From Nonomuraea harbinensis (GTDB taxonomy: Bacteria; Actinomycetota; Actinomycetes; Streptosporangiales; Streptosporangiaceae), in contig NZ_JAHKRN010000007.1 in the NCBI RefSeq assembly GCF_019396385.1, positions 62,001-126,000 on the forward strand: 64,000 bases of DNA, read 5' to 3'. The translations under genes were made by a program, and so were the position numbers. Positions 61,352-64,000 of the stretch are shown here, piece by piece. Numbering within the stretch: position 1 is the first letter of the stretch; each line of letters starts with the position of its first letter. The notes beneath the pieces are model-generated. The model ran no database searches. It had not been told where the DNA came from and saw nothing but the letters and a program-made list of their open reading frames with translations.

Positions 61352-62293
61352 TCAACCCGGGAAGCGGTAGGTGGTGGTGGAGGCGCGGACCTCGCCGGGG
61401 CGCAGCACGGTCGAGGGGAACGCCGGCTGGTTGGGCGAGTCGGGGAAGTGCTGCGTCTCCAGGCAGAACCCGGCGTGCGGGCCGTACGGGGTGGCGTCGC
61501 CGTCGAGCATGCCGCCCGCGTAGAACTGGACGCCGGGCTCGGTGGTGGTGACCTCCATGGTGCGGCCGCTGCCCGGCTCGGTCACGGTGATGTCGCCGTT
61601 CAGGACGAAGCAGTGGTCGTAGGCGCCGTCGAAGCGCTCGCCGATCGCGTGGGGGGTGGTGAAGTCGAACACGGTGCCCTTGACCGGGGCCGCCTCGCCG
61701 GTGGGGATCTTGTCGCCGTCGACGGGCAGGTAGTGGTCGGCCGCCATGCGGACCACGTGGCCGAGCACGTCGCCGCCGCCGGCCAGGTTGAAGTAGGAGT
61801 GGTTGGTCAGGTTGACCACGGTGGGCGCGTCGGTCTCGGTGGTGTAGTCGATGCGCAGCGCGTCGCCGTCGAGCGTGTAGGTGACGGAGGCGGTGAGCGT
61901 GCCGGGGTAGCCCTGGTCGCCGTCGGGGCTGACGAGCGCGAGCGTGATGGCCGAGCCGGTGACGTCGCGGATCGTCCAGACCTTGCTGTCGAAGCCCTCG
62001 GTGCCGCCGTGGAGGCTGTTGGGCCCGTTGTTGACGGGCAGGTGGTACTCGACGCCGTCGAGCGTGAAGCGGCCGCCCGCGATGCGGTTGCCGTAGCGGC
62101 CGACCACGGCGCCGAAGTAGCGGCTGCGGGTCAGGTAGTCGTCCAGGGTCGGCAGGCCGAGCACCACGTTGACGCCGTCGACCTCAAGCGTTTGCAGGAT
62201 GGCCCCGTACGAGAGCACCGCCGCGCGCAGGCGCCCCGAGGTCAGTTCGTGGCGCTCGACGCGCTCCCCCGAGGGCAGCGTTCCGAAGTTCAT
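61352..62293 (-). CDS. galM: Aldose 1-epimerase
   Basis: 313 residues. Interconverts alpha and beta anomers of aldoses. GRYGNRIAGGRFTLDG, NNGPNSLHGG (catalytic His), TNHSYFNLAG (second His) and GFCLETQHFPDSPN (catalytic Glu) are all present. The start overlaps the lacI stop (ATGA), so it is cotranscribed with and coupled to the regulator. It abuts the phosphatase stop with no gap. Confidence 0.96.
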   Translation of the reverse strand: MNFGTLPSGERVERHELTSGRLRAAVLSYGAILQTLEVDGVNVVLGLPTLDDYLTRSRYFGAVVGRYGNRIAGGRFTLDGVEYHLPVNNGPNSLHGGTEGFDSKVWTIRDVTGSAITLALVSPDGDQGYPGTLTASVTYTLDGDALRIDYTTETDAPTVVNLTNHSYFNLAGGGDVLGHVVRMAADHYLPVDGDKIPTGEAAPVKGTVFDFTTPHAIGERFDGAYDHCFVLNGDITVTEPGSGRTMEVTTTEPGVQFYAGGMLDGDATPYGPHAGFCLETQHFPDSPNQPAFPSTVLRPGEVRASTTTYRFPG

Positions 62294-63261
62294 GTGTGGG
62301 CCTCTCCCGTAGATTCGCGGACGATCAGGCTCGTCTCCAGCACGGTGACGCCGCTGGTGGCCTCGGAGTCGACCGAGCCGAGCAGCAGATCGACGGCGAT
62401 GCGGCCGGCGGCGGCGGTGGGCATCGCGATGGTGGTCAGCTTGGGGCGGCTCAGGCGGCCAGGCACGATGTCGTCGACGCCGATCACGCTGATCTCCCCG
62501 GGCACGTCGACCCCCCGCTCGGCCAGTCCTTCGATCAAGCCTATGGCGACCAGGTCGTTGTAGGCGAGCACCCCGGTGGCGCCGGAGGCGATCACGTCGG
62601 TGACGGCGGCCAGGCCGCCGAGCTCGGTGGGCGGGTTGGGGCCGAGGAAGGTGACGTCGGCCTCGCTCATGGCGGCGGCGGCCGCCTGCATCTCCTTGCT
62701 GGTCCACGAGCCGCTGGGCCCGGTCACCAGGGCGAGCCTGCGGTGGCCGAGGCCGGTGAGGTGCTCGACGGCGAGCCTGACCCCGCGGCCGACGTCCATG
62801 AGCACCGTCGGCATGCCTTTGACCCTGCGGTTCACCACGACGAACGGCACCTCTTCGCGCAGCCGCTCGATCGTCTTGTTGGTCAGCCGGGGGCTGCACA
62901 GCAGCACGCCGTCGACCTGCTTGGTGAGGGTCTGGATCAGCTCCTCCTCGACCTGCGGGTCCTCGTCGGTGTCGGCCACGAACACGTGGTAGTCGCGGAG
63001 CCTGGCCTGCGCCTGGGCCGCTTTGATGAGCGGCGGGAAGAACGGGTTGGCGATGTCGGCCACGATCAGGCCGATGTTGTGGGTGCGCCCCGTGGTCAGC
63101 GCGCGGGCGGCCCGGTTGGGCCGGTAGCCGAGATCCTCGGCGACGGCGAGCACGCGGGTGCGCGTGACCGGGTTGACCAGATGGGGGGCGGAGAAGGCGC
63201 GCGACACCGTGGAGACGTGTACGCCTGATGCCTCCGCCACGTCACGAATGGTCACCGCCAC
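62290..63261 (-). CDS. LacI family transcriptional regulator
   Basis: 323 residues. HTH: VTIRDVAEASGVHVSTVSRAF, hinge NRAARALTTGRTHNIGLIV, then a sugar-binding domain ending PKLTTIAMPTAAAGRIAVDLLL. Upstream of galM in the same operon. LacI-type palindromes at 63293 and 63439 suggest autorepression and control of the divergent epimerase gene. The effector is probably the sugar handled by GalM and the epimerase. Confidence 0.94.
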   Translation of the reverse strand: MAVTIRDVAEASGVHVSTVSRAFSAPHLVNPVTRTRVLAVAEDLGYRPNRAARALTTGRTHNIGLIVADIANPFFPPLIKAAQAQARLRDYHVFVADTDEDPQVEEELIQTLTKQVDGVLLCSPRLTNKTIERLREEVPFVVVNRRVKGMPTVLMDVGRGVRLAVEHLTGLGHRRLALVTGPSGSWTSKEMQAAAAAMSEADVTFLGPNPPTELGGLAAVTDVIASGATGVLAYNDLVAIGLIEGLAERGVDVPGEISVIGVDDIVPGRLSRPKLTTIAMPTAAAGRIAVDLLLGSVDSEATSGVTVLETSLIVRESTGEAHT

Positions 63262-63292
63262 GCTGGGCCTCCGAGCATGCCAAGTACATTAA

Positions 63293-63306
63293 TGCAAGCG
63301 CTTGTA
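63293..63306. promoter_or_regulatory. LacI-type operator before the lacI-galM operon
   Basis: TGCAAGCGCTTGTA is palindromic but for one base and has the central CG and spacing typical of LacI-family sites. It lies 32 bp upstream of the lacI start. Confidence 0.7.
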
Positions 63307-63438
63307 TCGCTGTCAACGGGCCTCTTTCGTGAGGGCCGAGCGCCGAAAACTCATGCTACCGCGCATGAGGCCAGCGGCGACACCGCAGGCTGAGACGAGT
63401 CGGCTTGACGTTCTGCCGACGGCACCTCAATACTTTTT

Positions 63439-63450
63439 GCAACCGGTTGC
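63439..63450. promoter_or_regulatory. LacI-type operator before the epimerase gene
   Basis: GCAACCGGTTGC is a perfect 12-bp palindrome of LacI-family type, flanked by TTT and GG, 33 bp before the epimerase ATG. Confidence 0.65.
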
Positions 63451-63482
63451 GGTAATGACCCCTGCGGAAGGGTGAACGAGCG

Positions 63483-64000
63483 ATGACACGAACACTGGTG
63501 ACGGGCAGCGCCGGAAGGCTGGGGCGAAGCCTGGTCACCTCGCTGGCGCAGGCGGGTCACGAAGTGATCGGCGTCGACGTCACCGCCGGCACCCCGGACG
63601 ACGCGGCGGCCACCCTCCCGGCCGACCTCACCGACCTGGGCGAGGCGTACGACGTGATGGCGCGGTTCCGGCCCGACGTCGTGGTCCACCTGGCGGCCAT
63701 CGCGACCCCGTTCAGCCGTACCGAGGGCGTGATCTTCCGCACCAACACGCAGCTGGCGTTCAACGTATGCGAGGCGGCGAGCAACGCGGGCGTGGGCCGG
63801 GTGGTGGTGGCCAGCAGTCCCACGGTGATCGGTTACGGGTCGCCGTCCGGCTGGGCGCCGAGCTATCTGCCGATCGACGAGGACCACCCGACGTCGCCGT
63901 GGAACGCCTACAACCTGTCCAAAGTAGTCGCCGAGCAGACGATGGCGTCGTTCGCGCGCAGCTCGCGGACGCGGTTCGCGGCGGTGCGGCCGTGTTTCGT
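63483..64000 (+). CDS. NAD-dependent epimerase/dehydratase family protein (partial, runs off right edge)
   Basis: 172 residues visible. Rossmann loop TLVTGSAGRLGRSLV, VVHLAAIATPF, and the catalytic Tyr/Lys in YNLSK. An extended SDR acting on a sugar or sugar acid (NAD-dependent dehydrogenase or epimerase). ATG 63483 with GGAAGGG upstream. A LacI-type palindrome precedes it, linking it to the divergent lacI-galM operon. Confidence 0.9.
   Translation, partial: MTRTLVTGSAGRLGRSLVTSLAQAGHEVIGVDVTAGTPDDAAATLPADLTDLGEAYDVMARFRPDVVVHLAAIATPFSRTEGVIFRTNTQLAFNVCEAASNAGVGRVVVASSPTVIGYGSPSGWAPSYLPIDEDHPTSPWNAYNLSKVVAEQTMASFARSSRTRFAAVRPCF

Overview
The window is high-GC actinobacterial chromosome. Starts are often GTG or TTG, many genes overlap by ATGA or TGATG, and several genes have a -10-like element about 7 nt before the start codon, as leaderless actinobacterial mRNAs do. 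A minus-strand series (ftsK, rodZ-like, rimO, pgsA, cinA, clgR, then DUF3046, recA, recX, miaB, miaA, dapF) follows the order of Mycobacterium tuberculosis Rv2748c-Rv2726c and of Streptomyces. The SpoIIE-type PAS/GAF phosphatase, the GluABCD system between miaB and rny, and ClgR suggest a filamentous actinomycete such as the Streptosporangiaceae; the genus is not proven. I saw no rRNA, tRNA, CRISPR array, insertion sequence or prophage.

Left end (1-7.75 kb): a tightly overlapped minus-strand methylglycine operon, dmg-soxB-soxD-soxA, faces a TetR gene across a palindromic control region. The soxA frame does not stop where SoxA should end. It runs through eight 13-residue repeats into what looks like the start of SoxG, so SoxA and SoxG appear fused; the gene leaves the window.

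7.7-31.6 kb is mostly housekeeping: SDR, TPR protein, dapF, miaA, ogt, an RNase Z-like protein, a PEP-mutase-family protein, two divergent membrane-anchored proteins, miaB, gluABCD, an S9 peptidase, RNase Y, a sigma factor with a membrane partner, recX and recA. RecX carries about 640 residues of disordered, repeat-rich sequence in front of an ordinary RecX domain. recA has a LexA box between its -35 and -10 regions.

31.8-52.2 kb, between recA and clgR, is the variable part. It holds lhr and a Nei/Fpg glycosylase, which are neighbours in mycobacteria but lie 13.8 kb apart here. Between them are a YbdK ligase, a VanX-like dipeptidase, an ATPase-less sugar ABC importer plus GH3 glycosidase bracketed by two paralogous ROK regulators with a shared upstream motif, a membrane-anchored EEP hydrolase, an Rrf2 regulator, an MFS pump with its TetR and twin operators, and a methyltransferase pseudogene.

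52.2-64 kb: clgR-cinA-pgsA-rimO-rodZ-like-ftsK, then a large phosphatase, and a galM-lacI pair with LacI-type palindromes facing a sugar epimerase/dehydrogenase gene cut by the right edge.
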